From Geothrix terrae (GTDB taxonomy: Bacteria; Acidobacteriota; Holophagae; Holophagales; Holophagaceae): 64,000 nt of DNA. Made by a program: the position numbers and the translations under genes. Within the stretch, counting starts at the first letter, position 1, and each line of letters opens with the position of its first letter. Shown one piece after another: positions 43,660 through 53,553 of the stretch. The stretch is taken from positions 103,805 to 167,804 of the forward strand of contig NZ_JAKZLA010000009.1 of the NCBI RefSeq assembly GCF_022808775.1. Reading direction: 5' to 3'. The notes beneath the pieces were generated by a model. That model was given only the letters and a program-made list of their open reading frames with translations, made no database searches and was not told the DNA's origin.

Positions 43660-46376
43660 GATTGGGGCTCCTTGGAACAGAACATCCAGATGGGGTCCAG
43701 ATCCAGGCGCTCACCTTGGAAGAGCCGTCGACCGATGTATTCGCCCAACCGGCGATAGCTCTCCCACTGGGCCTCGTTGTAGAACTGGTTCTGGGTTCCT
43801 TCATGGGGGAAGTCGGGGTGGTGCTCGTGGTACTTCCTCACGTCCAGCGGGAGGCCGTCATGGACCTGGCCCGCCTTGAGCAAAGTCGGTTTGATGTAGA
43901 GGATCCAGCTTCCGCCGGCGGCCATCTCTCGGTAGGTCACTCGGGCCAGGGACGCATGGCAACGGGAGAAGCCTTGGCACCCCTCCTTGGCCAGCATCTC
44001 GCCATCCCAGTCTCCACGCCGCAACCAGTCCAAGGGACCAAGAATGGCTTGCCCCTCGACGACCTCAACAAAGGGCTTTAGGGGGGAGTCCTTCCCATCC
44101 TGTCCACTGGCGAAGGTTTTGAGTTCCTCGGCGGAGAGGAAATGAACGTCGGCATCCAGGTCCACCCGGGCCAAGCGAACGAGGTTTTCCAGATCTCCGA
44201 GGTCTGATTTCGGATCGGCGCCCGCGTCCACGGAGATGATGAACGGGACCCGCCTCCGCAGCAGCTCATGGAGGCCCAGATTCTCGAAATGACCTCCATC
44301 GCTTACTGGCCATAGCTGGGTAGAGGTGCCGGGGAAGCGCCCCAGAAATTCATCCAGGATGTGCAATTGAACAGAAAACGCCGTTCTGAAAGGACGAACC
44401 AGAAGCCGCTTGCTCATGCGGAGCATGCGCAACCTCGGACGGATGCCGCTGTCCCACCAGTGACCCAGCCGCGCGTTCAAGATCCCGAAAAGAAACGAGA
44501 GGCCCCGGTTGCTGGCATGTCCCATCCCCGTCCCGACGGCGGCACCCGAAATCCCCATCCACTGGCCCACCGTGAGTTTTTCCGGGTTGAAAGTCTCGTC
44601 TCTCCTTACCTGGAAGACCCCGTAGGCTCCAGATCCTCCTTTGGGTAATGGCTTCTCCCATAAGGCGTGGTGCCTCACCCCAACGCTCACGCCCGCCGGA
44701 CCCACCGCCAGCGCCATGCCTTTGCGGTCTCGCTGGGTGACCTGGGATTCGCCCCCGGTGGTCTCGTTGAGACAGACGTTGATGAGGTGAAGCGGTCCAC
44801 CATGTTCATGGGGTCGGTAATCTCGCCAGGATAGGTCGTCCCCATCCACGACGTACGGGGCGCTTTCCGCCCCCGCGTGGCGGACTCCGTTGGACGCGCC
44901 CAGGTAGGCGCGGGTGAGCATCTCGGTGTAGAAGGGCCCCAAGGTTGACTGGTTCAGGAAGGAGAACGTGCGTCCGAAGGCGACGCTCAAGACGAGCGCC
45001 ACGAGGATGAGGGGCCACAACCGGTCGATGGATTCCTCCCCGAGGAAGGTCCAGCCGGAACCCAGCCCATGGGCCAAGTAGGCCAGGATGGCCAGGATGA
45101 GGGTCGCGAGAAGGAACGCGAGGACCCCCGCGAGCAGGCTCCACGGGACCCGGATCCGGCCTTGGGGAGCATCCTGCACCTTCTTTGCGAGGAATGTGCG
45201 GATGGACTGGGTCTTGGAGGCGAGGACACCCAGGACCGCCACCGCGGTGCCGATCATGGAACTCACGGAGTGCCGGGCGTGGTGGCCGTACAGGGCCAGG
45301 GCGAGTGTGTCGATCAGCGTCAGGAATAGTCCCCCAAGGATGAGGAAGAAACCCCACCTCAGGACCGACGTGAGCCTGTGCCTGGGGCTCAACTCGGCAT
45401 GCTCGTCGGCCTGTTCCGAACGGTGGGTCAAGGTCCGCGTTCCCCAATCGATTGCCAGCCAGAGGAAGGCCAGAAAGGCCTCGAGGGCCAAGAAGAAGCA
45501 GAGGCCAGTGGTCCAAGGACCCAGAACGGGTGTCACATACCCCGCCCAGGAAAGGTAGCCCAGGATTGAACCGGCTAGGCCGAGCGCAAGGGCCGTGGCC
45601 CAGGCCGGAGGCCGGAAGGGTTTCCAGGATCCGAAGTCTCCGGCCAACCAATACGCCCAGCCCGCGGGAATGGCCACGAGGGTGGCTGCCAGGCCCGGGA
45701 GAAGGATCCAACCACTGAGCTCAACTCCCCAGAGGCAGTACGCACGTTGCAGGGAGAAGTGGCCGGTGACCAGGGCCAGGACCAGGTCCAGGCAGAGGAA
45801 CCAAAGGAAGGCGAAGACGCCCATCACGATATGGAGGGCCACGAAGTTCCGGATGGCGACCGCCGCTGCCCTCATGAAATCCCCGGAACCCCCGGGGGTG
45901 AGATAGCGCCCGTTTTCCCGTAAGAATCTGAGGGGCGTGCTATGAGGATCACGAAGGCCATCCAGCACCTGTTCAGCCTTCTCGCGGGGTTCCCCTATCT
46001 CCTGACTTTTGTGCCCGCCGTTTTCCGCTTTCCGCGCCAGGAAGAGCCCGCCGAGGAACGAACCGATATACCCGCCACCGCTCACGGTGGAGAGGATGTC
46101 GATGGCCAGCAACCTGGAAGGCTCCTTCTTTAGGGGGGAAGCCAAAGCCTGGAGAATGCCTAGGGAAAACGTGGCGCTCCGGATGCCGCCTCCTGAGAGG
46201 GCCAAACCGACCTTGCCCTTCCAGGGCGAGAGATCCCCCTCCGCCTTGTCCGGATCCAGACCCCTGCGTTTCGCGAGACATCGGGCTTCCGCCTTTCGGA
46301 GCCCATCCGGGTATCTGGAAAGCTCTAGGACTGGGTCCTCCATGCCGCTCGTCGTTCCAGTTTTCTCCTGAACCAT
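43656..46376 (-). CDS. Membrane-embedded patatin-like phospholipase
   Basis: 906 residues. Split architecture: the N-terminal half of a patatin fold (oxyanion loop LALSGGGIRSATFSLGILQAL and nucleophile segment STVSGGGYIGS), then around ten hydrophobic helices (about residues 175-470), then the second half with the catalytic Asp in VSDGGHFENLGLHELLRRR and a long cytoplasmic tail. The helices inserted between the two catalytic parts are typical of a little-studied large patatin group. GAGGAGGAGGT before the ATG. A lipase acting at the inner membrane is the simplest reading; substrate unknown. Confidence 0.8.
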   Translation of the reverse strand: MVQEKTGTTSGMEDPVLELSRYPDGLRKAEARCLAKRRGLDPDKAEGDLSPWKGKVGLALSGGGIRSATFSLGILQALASPLKKEPSRLLAIDILSTVSGGGYIGSFLGGLFLARKAENGGHKSQEIGEPREKAEQVLDGLRDPHSTPLRFLRENGRYLTPGGSGDFMRAAAVAIRNFVALHIVMGVFAFLWFLCLDLVLALVTGHFSLQRAYCLWGVELSGWILLPGLAATLVAIPAGWAYWLAGDFGSWKPFRPPAWATALALGLAGSILGYLSWAGYVTPVLGPWTTGLCFFLALEAFLAFLWLAIDWGTRTLTHRSEQADEHAELSPRHRLTSVLRWGFFLILGGLFLTLIDTLALALYGHHARHSVSSMIGTAVAVLGVLASKTQSIRTFLAKKVQDAPQGRIRVPWSLLAGVLAFLLATLILAILAYLAHGLGSGWTFLGEESIDRLWPLILVALVLSVAFGRTFSFLNQSTLGPFYTEMLTRAYLGASNGVRHAGAESAPYVVDGDDLSWRDYRPHEHGGPLHLINVCLNETTGGESQVTQRDRKGMALAVGPAGVSVGVRHHALWEKPLPKGGSGAYGVFQVRRDETFNPEKLTVGQWMGISGAAVGTGMGHASNRGLSFLFGILNARLGHWWDSGIRPRLRMLRMSKRLLVRPFRTAFSVQLHILDEFLGRFPGTSTQLWPVSDGGHFENLGLHELLRRRVPFIISVDAGADPKSDLGDLENLVRLARVDLDADVHFLSAEELKTFASGQDGKDSPLKPFVEVVEGQAILGPLDWLRRGDWDGEMLAKEGCQGFSRCHASLARVTYREMAAGGSWILYIKPTLLKAGQVHDGLPLDVRKYHEHHPDFPHEGTQNQFYNEAQWESYRRLGEYIGRRLFQGERLDLDPIWMFCSKEPQS

Positions 46377-46631
46377 GTCGACCTCCTCCTCAACAGGAAG
46401 GTTCTTCGCGTCATCGCCTGAAGAAAGGGGACACCGGCAAGCCTTTGAGACCCTTGTGTTTGGAGCGAACGCGAGGGAGGCCGGAGGTGTCTTGGGAGCA
46501 GTGTTTCTGCGTGTTGGGGAGATGTGGGGCTATACCCGCGAAGGCTGAGATCTCAGACCATCCAAGGGACATCGTGTTCGAACCTCACATCACGAAATCA
46601 GGCTAGGTGACTTCAAAGGCGAGACGGCCCT
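46377..46631. other. Short intergenic stretch
   Basis: 255 bases between two leftward genes; I see nothing specific. Confidence 0.3.
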
Positions 46632-48131
46632 CTAGCGGGGGAATCTCTTGACCCAATCGCTGGCAATGCGGCCCAGATGCGCAGTAGCAGCGGCCACCCG
46701 GGCGTTGAATTGAACCTTGTAGACGTCCGGTGGGTACAGGACGTGACTCTTCTTTGGCGTGGAATTGTCCACGGCAATCTCGTCGTGGTGAGGCAGAGCA
46801 CCACGATCCGGGTAATCAGGCCGATCACGCAGGACCTTCGGAATGTAGGTGAAACGCTCAGCGTCCAACCAACCCTGCTTCGGGTCGCCGTTCTGTGCGA
46901 ACCGCCCACTGATAATCTGCCCCGCCCACCTGGCTACAGCCTGATCCTTTGTGCCCTTCCAGATGGCTGGATTCACACTGAACTCTGCCCTCCGAAGATC
47001 GAAGGGCTTCTCCATGTAGGCCGGCGGCCCCGAGAGGGCCTTGGCTGGATCCTGTCCGAACTTGCCATTGTCGAAGGGCGGGATGGAGCCTCCTTTGATT
47101 GCAAAGTGCCCATAGGACGTGTGGGCGTAGAAGTCGCCGATCCCGTGCCCGGCAAGCGCAAAATCATGCAGGCTCCCGGTGCTCAAACGATCAGCGATTC
47201 GTGCCCAGCTCTCTTGGACAAATGCATTATCGAAATGGTCCCGCGAGTCGTAGCCGAGGAAGTTGGCATCGACGGCGAGGCTGGTCGCCTTGATGAACGC
47301 CAGCTCCGCCTCACTGAACATGGAATGTAGGGCACTATCGAAGATGTCGTTGTGCGCTTGAACGCCAAAGGCCGGATCAAATCGGGTCCAGAAGCGGCGA
47401 TTGGAGATGTAGTCCCTGAGCCCACCCTCAAGGCCGGATTGATACACCTTCCACAGGTGCGCATCGTTGAACACGAAGTGGGGAACGTATTCAAGCGCGG
47501 TGGATCCTTTGGGGCCAGCATTCAAATCATTCACGGCACGCTGCTGAGTCCTCACGTCGACTGCCTGAACGGTATGCAGCAGGGGATCCAGAAGGAGCCA
47601 TAGGCCGGCTTCGCTTTTGTACATGACCCAGGCATGGTCATGAGGAGCTTTGTTCGGTTTCGCCAAATCGCGAACTTCGCCGAGCGCGACTCGGATCACG
47701 TAGCCGCTGATCCCCATGGCCAGGAGAAACGAGGCAAGGAGAAAGGCCAAGTCCTCGCAATCCCCGCCACCGTTTGCCAGGGTCTCGTCCGGGTACATCC
47801 ACGTGTCGTATCCTCGGCTCTTCCCCTTCTTGTATTTCACTCGCGTCATCAGGTAGCCCAACGCCTGGCGGACCCTCTCGTCATAAGTCCCCGGTGAGAC
47901 GGAGGAGAGAAGGTCCTGTTTCTTGGGTGGGAGACCATGCACCAGATCTGCGATTGCTTTTCTGAGCACCGCGTTCCGAGGAAGGGACAGGTACTCCCGG
48001 ATGTCGACTGGGTATTCCCTCGAGGTGCCCGGTATCTGCCTCCCTCGTTCGATGATGCAGTCGTTAACGATTTCGCTGCCTTCCCAATTCCATTGGCTAG
48101 AGGAGCGAACGGATGAGGTAGCGAGGCACAT
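46632..48131 (-). CDS. Transglutaminase-like cysteine protease joined to a HET-C-like domain
   Basis: 499 residues. Residues about 90-190 form a transglutaminase-like core: NGGGDCEDLAFLLASFLLAMG (Cys nucleophile) and HDHAWVMY (His). The second half contains HDFALAGHGIGDFYAHTSYGHFA, close to the helical HET-C/phospholipase-C-like signature of fungal incompatibility proteins and their bacterial relatives, where the histidines and Asp bind metal. No signal peptide is visible. The combination suggests a processed toxin or lipase. Start uncertain: only a weak GGGGGA precedes the first ATG. Placed upstream of the membrane patatin, another lipid-active protein. Confidence 0.65.
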   Translation of the reverse strand: MCLATSSVRSSSQWNWEGSEIVNDCIIERGRQIPGTSREYPVDIREYLSLPRNAVLRKAIADLVHGLPPKKQDLLSSVSPGTYDERVRQALGYLMTRVKYKKGKSRGYDTWMYPDETLANGGGDCEDLAFLLASFLLAMGISGYVIRVALGEVRDLAKPNKAPHDHAWVMYKSEAGLWLLLDPLLHTVQAVDVRTQQRAVNDLNAGPKGSTALEYVPHFVFNDAHLWKVYQSGLEGGLRDYISNRRFWTRFDPAFGVQAHNDIFDSALHSMFSEAELAFIKATSLAVDANFLGYDSRDHFDNAFVQESWARIADRLSTGSLHDFALAGHGIGDFYAHTSYGHFAIKGGSIPPFDNGKFGQDPAKALSGPPAYMEKPFDLRRAEFSVNPAIWKGTKDQAVARWAGQIISGRFAQNGDPKQGWLDAERFTYIPKVLRDRPDYPDRGALPHHDEIAVDNSTPKKSHVLYPPDVYKVQFNARVAAATAHLGRIASDWVKRFPR

Positions 48132-48225
48132 TTGGTTCCCCCGGTTCAGCCAAATCTATTGAGGCGATCCAGAAGCTTTCCTTCAGTTGAACAAAGCGTG
48201 AAAAGGCGAGGACGCTGTCGAGGTG

Positions 48226-48861
48226 TTACCCACGCAATGCAACCAAGAATCGCTTCAGAGATCCTTGGGCCTTTGGCGGCTGCACGGGCTTTCCTTTGGG
48301 CGCAGGTTTCTCTGCTGCCGGAGCCGGCGTACCATGCCCTGGTTCTCCACCGGCAACGCCTGCTTGGGAGGTGCGTGCTTGATCCTCGGGAGGTGGGGGA
48401 GGTGGGGGAGGCGCGGCAAGGACCGGTGCGGGAGCTGGGGTCCGGAGCAACAGGTGCTGTGGATGGCTTTGAACACCTCCCATCGTCCCGGGCTGCGCCG
48501 GGGCCTGTGGGACGGACTTATCGGCGGACGGTGCACTTTGTTCTTCGCTCGATGCTTGACTAGGTGCAAAGACTGACGCTCCGTCTTGCGAAATAACCCC
48601 ACGAACGAACCCGGGAGCGATGACTCCAGCGAGAAAAATGGCTTTCGCGGTTTTGAGCGTGGTCTTCATGAAGACTGCGACCATCCCCCCAAGCGCGAAC
48701 AGCGCTCCGGTCCGAATGCACCATCCAAGCAGGCCTTCCGCAGAGGGGTGCGTGAAGTACTGGAGATCTTTCCCGACTGCGAGCGTGTACAGCGTCGGGA
48801 GCAGGGACCCAAGCCCTCCGTATGCGAACCGACGTGTGCTTGGGATGGTGTGCCCGTTCAT
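48226..48861 (-). CDS. Small membrane protein with proline-rich tail
   Basis: 211 residues from the ATG at 48861, chosen for GGGAGGT four bases upstream. Two or three hydrophobic segments (YGGLGSLLPTLYTLAVG, LLGWCIRTGALFALGGMVAVFM, AIFLAGVIAPGFV) are followed by a low-complexity tail rich in Ala and Pro including an eight-Pro run, and a basic end. No family recognised. Same direction as the transglutaminase/HET-C gene, about 95 bases upstream of it. Confidence 0.6.
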   Translation of the reverse strand: MNGHTIPSTRRFAYGGLGSLLPTLYTLAVGKDLQYFTHPSAEGLLGWCIRTGALFALGGMVAVFMKTTLKTAKAIFLAGVIAPGFVRGVISQDGASVFAPSQASSEEQSAPSADKSVPQAPAQPGTMGGVQSHPQHLLLRTPAPAPVLAAPPPPPPPPEDQARTSQAGVAGGEPGHGTPAPAAEKPAPKGKPVQPPKAQGSLKRFLVALRG

Positions 48862-49484
48862 GGCGACCTCCCTATAGGTGAAGTGACCTTCTGGTGACGC
48901 CTCCATCCGGCTCTTTGAGAGGGAGAAACCCTCCTGTTGTCCCGAGATGGCCTCCCGAGGCCGTCTCTAGCTTCGTTTTTGGAAACGACGGTACTTGAGA
49001 GGAATTGGCGAGGACTTGTTGGTTTGGTGTTCTTGTTCAGCGGGTAAAGATAGGTCCAAATTCGCCTGGGTATGAATCGAAAGGGCCGAACGGGCTATTT
49101 TTGGCTCCGAACGGTAGACCCAAACTACCCATATCTAAGGATTACTAGGTCCATTAACCCATAATGCCTACTATTTGCTACAGCAGCTGACTCGAAGCAG
49201 TCACGCAGTCACTCACTCACCGATGGGATGGAATACCTCGCCCTGCTGCTAGATCTGAGGCAAGAAATGGTGAGTTCATTACTATATGCAATATTTATAA
49301 ATAATTATAAACAAATTATTTAACATATATTCAACTCCAGGAGTTACCCATCAATTGTGGCCCTGACTCAACCAATCAAGCCGGAAGGTCATGTTCTTTT
49401 CATTGGCCGCATCAATTTTATCTAAGAAATCCAATCTAAATCACAATATCAATCATTACTATACCTACATTATGACGGCTAAAT
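48862..49484. other. AT-rich gene-free stretch
   Basis: From about 49270 to 49480 the DNA is strongly AT-rich with repeated TATTTATAAATAATTATAAA-like words, resembling a boundary or a bent-DNA region. No gene or RNA is supported. Confidence 0.4.
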
Positions 49485-49823
49485 TTAGGCACTTCGCGAG
49501 CAAGAATCCTTTGAGTCAGCGGTTGAAGCGCCCCAGGAAGTGACTGCCTTTTTCGTACTTGTTGGGAGGGTGAAATGCGAATCCGGAGGGAGCTTCTGAC
49601 TTGGTAGTCCCGATGCCACCATTTCTAGATAGACCCTGTGCTTCCGACGAAGATCCGATCCCGGAGCGGCGAGCTTGATCAGTTTTGCCTTGATGTCTGG
49701 GGTCAGGTTCGTCCCCTCCAGAACATCGCTGTCCTTCGTCCCTCGCACATAGGTCGTCTGAATCATCAGGGCAGCGGAGCCGATGATGCTCAGCCGGATC
49801 TTCTCGGACCCGGTCCATCCCAC
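49485..49823 (-). pseudogene. Remnant of a nucleotidyltransferase-like gene
   Basis: The leftward frame reads KIRLSIIGSAALMIQTTYVRGTKDSDVLEGTNLTPDIK, which looks like the GSAALM..RGTKDSDVLE start of small nucleotidyltransferase-like proteins found in toxin-antitoxin and defence loci, then loses similarity after VYLEMVASGLP. A neighbouring frame continues FHPPNKYEKGSHFLG and stops, suggesting frame loss and truncation. Family naming is from memory. Confidence 0.4.
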
Positions 49824-49980
49824 CGCCGATCTAGATCCTTGATCAAGTTCCTAATGGGCGACACGGCTGGCTTTCAATGCTTCGAGGAAATCCTCGTTCT
49901 GAATGCTCGTCACGATTCCCCATCCGACTGTGACTGTGGAATCTCAATCGGCGTTGCTGCGTATGACCGTCGCCTCGGGG

Positions 49981-50542
49981 TCACGTGCGCTTTCGCTTCG
50001 GAGGCCGTGGCCGTTCACCAGCCCTGCGAAGGGCATCCTCACCTTCCCGCAGGGCCACAGGATCGCCGGCTTCGCGAAGCATTCGGCGTTCGATGGGATC
50101 CCGAGGCTTGCGGGCGGCGCTCTCAGCCAGCCGATCTCCGTAGCCGGTCAGTACCTCCTTCAGCGCGATGACCGGCCGGGACCGGTTTTCCTGGATGCGT
50201 CGAATGGCATCCAGGGTGCGCGCGACCGTGCGCGGGCGGAGACGCCGCAGCGGCTGTTCCTGACGGCTGAGCATGGGCTGACTGATGCGCAGGGCCTGTG
50301 AGAGATCCGACTGCGTGATGCCCGCCGCTTCTCGGGCCGCACGGATGGGGTTCACCGGGAGGGCTAATTCCAGGCAGGTCGCCGGGCTTGCCGTCAAACG
50401 CACCAACGCAACCCCCCTCTTCCTTGGTGGCAGGTGGACTGGGTTCGAGCCGGCGCCGACCCGAGGGCACCTCCTGGGCCACGGGCACGAGGGCCAGGAT
50501 GCGCCGCCCCTTCTCGTCCGTGACATAGCCCACCGGTTGCAC
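49981..50542 (-). pseudogene. Antitoxin-like HTH protein, frame broken at a run of six C
   Basis: A GTG at 50542 with GGAGGT four bases upstream opens MQPVGYVTDEKGRRILALVPVAQEV, a Phd-like antitoxin start. The frame leaves coding sense near 50412-50417 (six C on the plus strand). Removing one base there joins it to LELALPVNPIRAAREAAGITQSDLSQALRISQPMLSRQE, an XRE-type helix-turn-helix, and continues to RPRPPKRKRT at 49981. So it was, or is by slippage, one protein of about 186 residues. No toxin gene is adjacent. Confidence 0.55.
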
Positions 50543-50638
50543 GTCGACCTCCGGAAGGATTTATAACCTTTTTTCCAGGCCGGAATCCCGGTGCCTGACC
50601 CCCCACGAGCCGCGACATGGCCCGCCCCCGCTTGGCGG

Positions 50639-51646
50639 TCAGACCTTCTTCCCCTTCCGCCCGCGGCTGAGAACCTGATCCAACACCGCGTCCGCATGAT
50701 CGGTGTTGACGTGAATCCAGAGCGGCAGGTGATCGGACAGTTCGTAGGTGAGCCCCTTCGAGCTGGTGCCCTTGATGCCTTGGTAGAGGTCCTTCAGACC
50801 CTGGACCCCCGCCGGCCCCGCGAAGTCCAGGACCCCGCCCTTCCCTGTGAACGCTTCCTCGAACACCTTCGAGGGGAGATGCAGCAGCTGGTCGTACCGC
50901 TTGTCTTTGGCCAGGTTGCTGCCGGTGACGCCGCGGAGGGCTTTGGGGATCTGGAGCCCCGTGGAGGTGATGGCCTTGAAGGCGGGTCCCGTGACCGTGG
51001 GAATGTTGAAGTCGCCGAGGATCACCAGGTCCTTGTCCGTGACGTACTTCTCCTTGGCCTTGGCGCCCACCCACTTGGCCAGCTTGGTCAGCTCCCGGGC
51101 CCGCGCCTCCTCCCCGGGGTTCCCATCGCCTCCCCACCGGATGTGCGCCACCACGAGGATGAAGTCGAAACTCCCCGCCTGGAATCCGGCCAGATACGGG
51201 GGCCGCCACCAGTCGATGTCCGAGACGTAGTCCTGTTTTGCGTTCTTCGTGCGATCGGAGGCAACCACATGGCTGGCCAGCCCCGTGAACGTCACCGCGC
51301 GCGTGTCATGGATGAACGCCAACCGCTCGTGGTTCCCTCCCGGATCCGCGGAGTAATCAGAGTAGACCACGTCCCAGTAGGGGCCGAGGTACTCCAGCAC
51401 CGTTCGGAGTTGCTGGAGGTTGTCCCGAAGCTCGACCACGGAGACCAGATCGAACTGCCCGAGAATCTCGGCGATGTAGTGGAGGGAGGCCTCCGTGCGC
51501 GGCCCGGCCCCGAATTCGCGGATGTTCCAGGTCGCGAGGTTGATGGTTTCGTCCAGCTTGGAGGAGGGGATCCTGGCGTCGACGAGACGAGCCCGCAGGC
51601 GCTTCAAGCCGGCGGCAATGGCTGGAGAGATCGTTCCGTGGTGCAC
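50639..51646 (-). CDS. Endonuclease/exonuclease/phosphatase (DNase I-like) family protein
   Basis: 335 residues from a GTG with GGGAGG five bases upstream. The EEP fold motifs are in order: LATWNIREFG, the acid in LVSVVELRDN, WDVVYSDYS, VVAHIRWG, LVILGDFNIPT and SDHLPLWIHV. It probably hydrolyses phosphodiester bonds in DNA with a metal ion. No signal peptide, so intracellular. Neighbours are nuclease and broken antitoxin genes; specific role unknown. Confidence 0.85.
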   Translation of the reverse strand: MHHGTISPAIAAGLKRLRARLVDARIPSSKLDETINLATWNIREFGAGPRTEASLHYIAEILGQFDLVSVVELRDNLQQLRTVLEYLGPYWDVVYSDYSADPGGNHERLAFIHDTRAVTFTGLASHVVASDRTKNAKQDYVSDIDWWRPPYLAGFQAGSFDFILVVAHIRWGGDGNPGEEARARELTKLAKWVGAKAKEKYVTDKDLVILGDFNIPTVTGPAFKAITSTGLQIPKALRGVTGSNLAKDKRYDQLLHLPSKVFEEAFTGKGGVLDFAGPAGVQGLKDLYQGIKGTSSKGLTYELSDHLPLWIHVNTDHADAVLDQVLSRGRKGKKV

Positions 51647-51769
51647 GGGAACCTCCCGGAAAGAGCCACATGGGATCGAGCTGGAGAAGCGTCTGGATCA
51701 TACTCCCATCCCCGCTCGAGGCGCGACCGGGGTCCGGCCGCGCCCGCCACCGGAAGGGGTCCCCGCCCC

Positions 51770-51794
51770 TTTCGCGATTCGCGAAACGCGAAAG
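51770..51794. promoter_or_regulatory. Overlapping CGCGAAA inverted repeats
   Basis: TTTCGCG-ATT-CGCGAAA followed directly by CGCGAAAG, about 125 bases upstream of the DNase I-like gene. A possible operator with alternative pairing. Confidence 0.35.
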
Positions 51795-51923
51795 CCGTTG
51801 GTTCAGACGAAACGAGTTATTTCCAACAGCGCGCCAAACGGTTCAGGAATCAAAGGTTGAACGAAGGAGTCGAAGCCAGCTTTCGATAACGCCAAGGGTG
51901 TCGCATGCGCTTACGAGGGCTTG

Positions 51924-52793
51924 CTAGTTCGCATTGAGCCCGAAAGGCTCCCGGGTGTGTAAGCGATCTTTCCAACTCGATTCCAACGCAATGACATCTT
52001 CGGCGGGCATATCCGGCGCAACCAGTTGGAGGATGGTGAATCGAAAGCCGATAGGGTCTCGGGCCTTTAGGTGCTTGTTCCCACCATGTCCTGAGGCCGC
52101 GTAGTTGGTCCATCGCCCCAATAGGTTCTGACGACCATAGGCTGATCCCACATAACCCTTGCCGTCGGCCTCGTCGAAGATCAGGTAGATTCCACGCCAC
52201 TGCCTTAGGGCTTCTCGCCACTTCCCCGGCAGAAGGCTCAGTTCTTCCCATGCGAGTGAAATCTGATTCCAAGCAGCCATCTCGGGGTTCAATAAGTCTT
52301 CCTCAAGAATGGCAGAGATGGGTATGTGGTTACGTTCGGACCATCGCCACCAAGAGCGATCGATGCCGGGCCAGTCCACGATCAGCTTCCCGGCCCATTC
52401 GGAATAGAACTTCATCCGTTCAAGTTCAAACCAGAGAATTGGATCGCGGCCCCCTTGGTAACCAGTCATGCCAAATTTCTTGAGTTCCTTGTGGCAGGGG
52501 AGTTCCCAATATTGTTTAAAAGTCAGTGGGAGTGAACCCGCATTTCGATAAAGCCCTACGAAAAAAGCTTTCCCAGCGCTGTGTCCCACAAAAGAAGCCA
52601 CATAGGGAGCTTTCAGCATGGCCGCTTGTACCTGCGGGGTCTGGGTCTGTTGGTATGCGTTGTAAAGGTCCGGGCGATCAGCAGCCATTAAGGGAAGGGC
52701 CCTATGCAGCCGTGGTTCCTTGGGCCGATGCCGCAAGACGAGCACCTGTTTGGGATCGATGTTCTGCTTGGCCAGGAGGTCATTGAATTCCAT
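51924..52793 (-). CDS. GIY-YIG nuclease
   Basis: 289 residues from the ATG at 52793 (AGAGGGA four bases upstream; frame open earlier). The GIY-YIG core is near the C-terminus: RGIYLIFDEADGKGYVGSAYGRQNLLGRW, then HLKARDPIGFRFTILQL and the ALESSWKDRLHTREPFGLN end with the metal-binding Glu. The N-terminal 190 residues (HRPKEPRLHRALPLMAADRPDLYNAYQQTQ ...) are similar to the front parts of other GIY-YIG proteins of defence loci, but I know no name. Likely cuts nucleic acid; perhaps restriction. Confidence 0.8.
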   Translation of the reverse strand: MEFNDLLAKQNIDPKQVLVLRHRPKEPRLHRALPLMAADRPDLYNAYQQTQTPQVQAAMLKAPYVASFVGHSAGKAFFVGLYRNAGSLPLTFKQYWELPCHKELKKFGMTGYQGGRDPILWFELERMKFYSEWAGKLIVDWPGIDRSWWRWSERNHIPISAILEEDLLNPEMAAWNQISLAWEELSLLPGKWREALRQWRGIYLIFDEADGKGYVGSAYGRQNLLGRWTNYAASGHGGNKHLKARDPIGFRFTILQLVAPDMPAEDVIALESSWKDRLHTREPFGLNAN

Positions 52794-52957
52794 GGATCCC
52801 TCTAAGGTGTCTTGGTGGTACAGCAAGCAGTCGGCCCTCATCATGCATCAAGAGCCAACTAATTCCCGTCGGCCCAAATTATCGCCGGCACCTCAAGGGT
52901 GAAGGCCAGTGGTCTAGGAAGATGTCTCTTCACCAGCCACTGGCCATGCATTCAAGT

Positions 52958-53461
52958 TCATCCGTCTGTCAGTGCATGGAAGCGTTCCATCAGGAGCGCG
53001 CGTTGTGAACGAATGGCCGATCGGAGTTGCATCCCTGCCTGCTCTGGAGTCCTGCCACCTTTGTGAGCATTGCATTCGCGGCAGCACGCGACCAGGTTTG
53101 CCCAGGTGCTCGGCCCGCCCTGGCACCGGGGGATGACATGGTCCACTGTGGTCGCCCGCCGCGTACACCCCAGGTACTGGCAGCGGTGACCATCACGCCG
53201 GAGGATGCTGGCATTGCCACGCCCGAACCCGAGCTTCGATTCAGTCACAGCCTTGGCCTTCGAGAAGACCACGGCGTGGAAGGGCTGTGAAGCCACGTCC
53301 TGCAGGCCGAGCTTCGACCAGGTCTTGAGGTCGAGCGCATGGGCCCGGCCTGTGGCCATGGCCTTCAGCGCCTTCCGGCGGGACATCTCAACCATGGGCA
53401 TGAAGTGACAGTCCAGGGCGAGGACGGTCTGGGTGTGGTGCTTCTTGGTGTGTCTTGACAT
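52958..53461 (-). CDS. HNH endonuclease directly after the tRNA array
   Basis: 167 residues from the ATG at 53461 with GAGGT four bases upstream; the open frame reaches into the tRNA-Leu gene, which is not translated. C-terminal HNH: CQYLGCTRRATTVDHVIPRCQGGPSTWANLVACCRECNAHKGGRTPEQAG with zinc cysteines and His of the DHVIPR strand. The N-terminal part (VLALDCHFMPMVEMSRRKALKAMATGRA) is typical of the IscB-like/ HNH group found in many genomes. Twelve bases separate it from the last tRNA, so it may be read with the array. Confidence 0.8.
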   Translation of the reverse strand: MSRHTKKHHTQTVLALDCHFMPMVEMSRRKALKAMATGRAHALDLKTWSKLGLQDVASQPFHAVVFSKAKAVTESKLGFGRGNASILRRDGHRCQYLGCTRRATTVDHVIPRCQGGPSTWANLVACCRECNAHKGGRTPEQAGMQLRSAIRSQRALLMERFHALTDG

Positions 53462-53473
53462 GGGGACCTCGGT

Positions 53474-53551
53474 TGGTGCGGGCGGTGGGAGTCGAACCCA
53501 CAGGAAATCCAGGTTTGAGCTGGAGGCGTATGCCAGTTCCGCCACGCCCGC
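53474..53551 (-). tRNA. tRNA-Leu(CAA)
   Basis: Acceptor GCGGGCG/CGCCCGC, anticodon loop CTCAAAC, T-arm GTGGG-TTCGACT-CCCAC, encoded CCA. The variable region is only six bases (TTTCCT), although bacterial leucine tRNAs normally carry a long arm. Last tRNA of the array. Confidence 0.9.
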
Positions 53552-53553
53552 GA

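Noticed and set aside
50591..51889. 432-codon open frame on the plus strand
   Set aside because: Antisense to the DNase I-like gene, which has all family motifs and a strong ribosome site.
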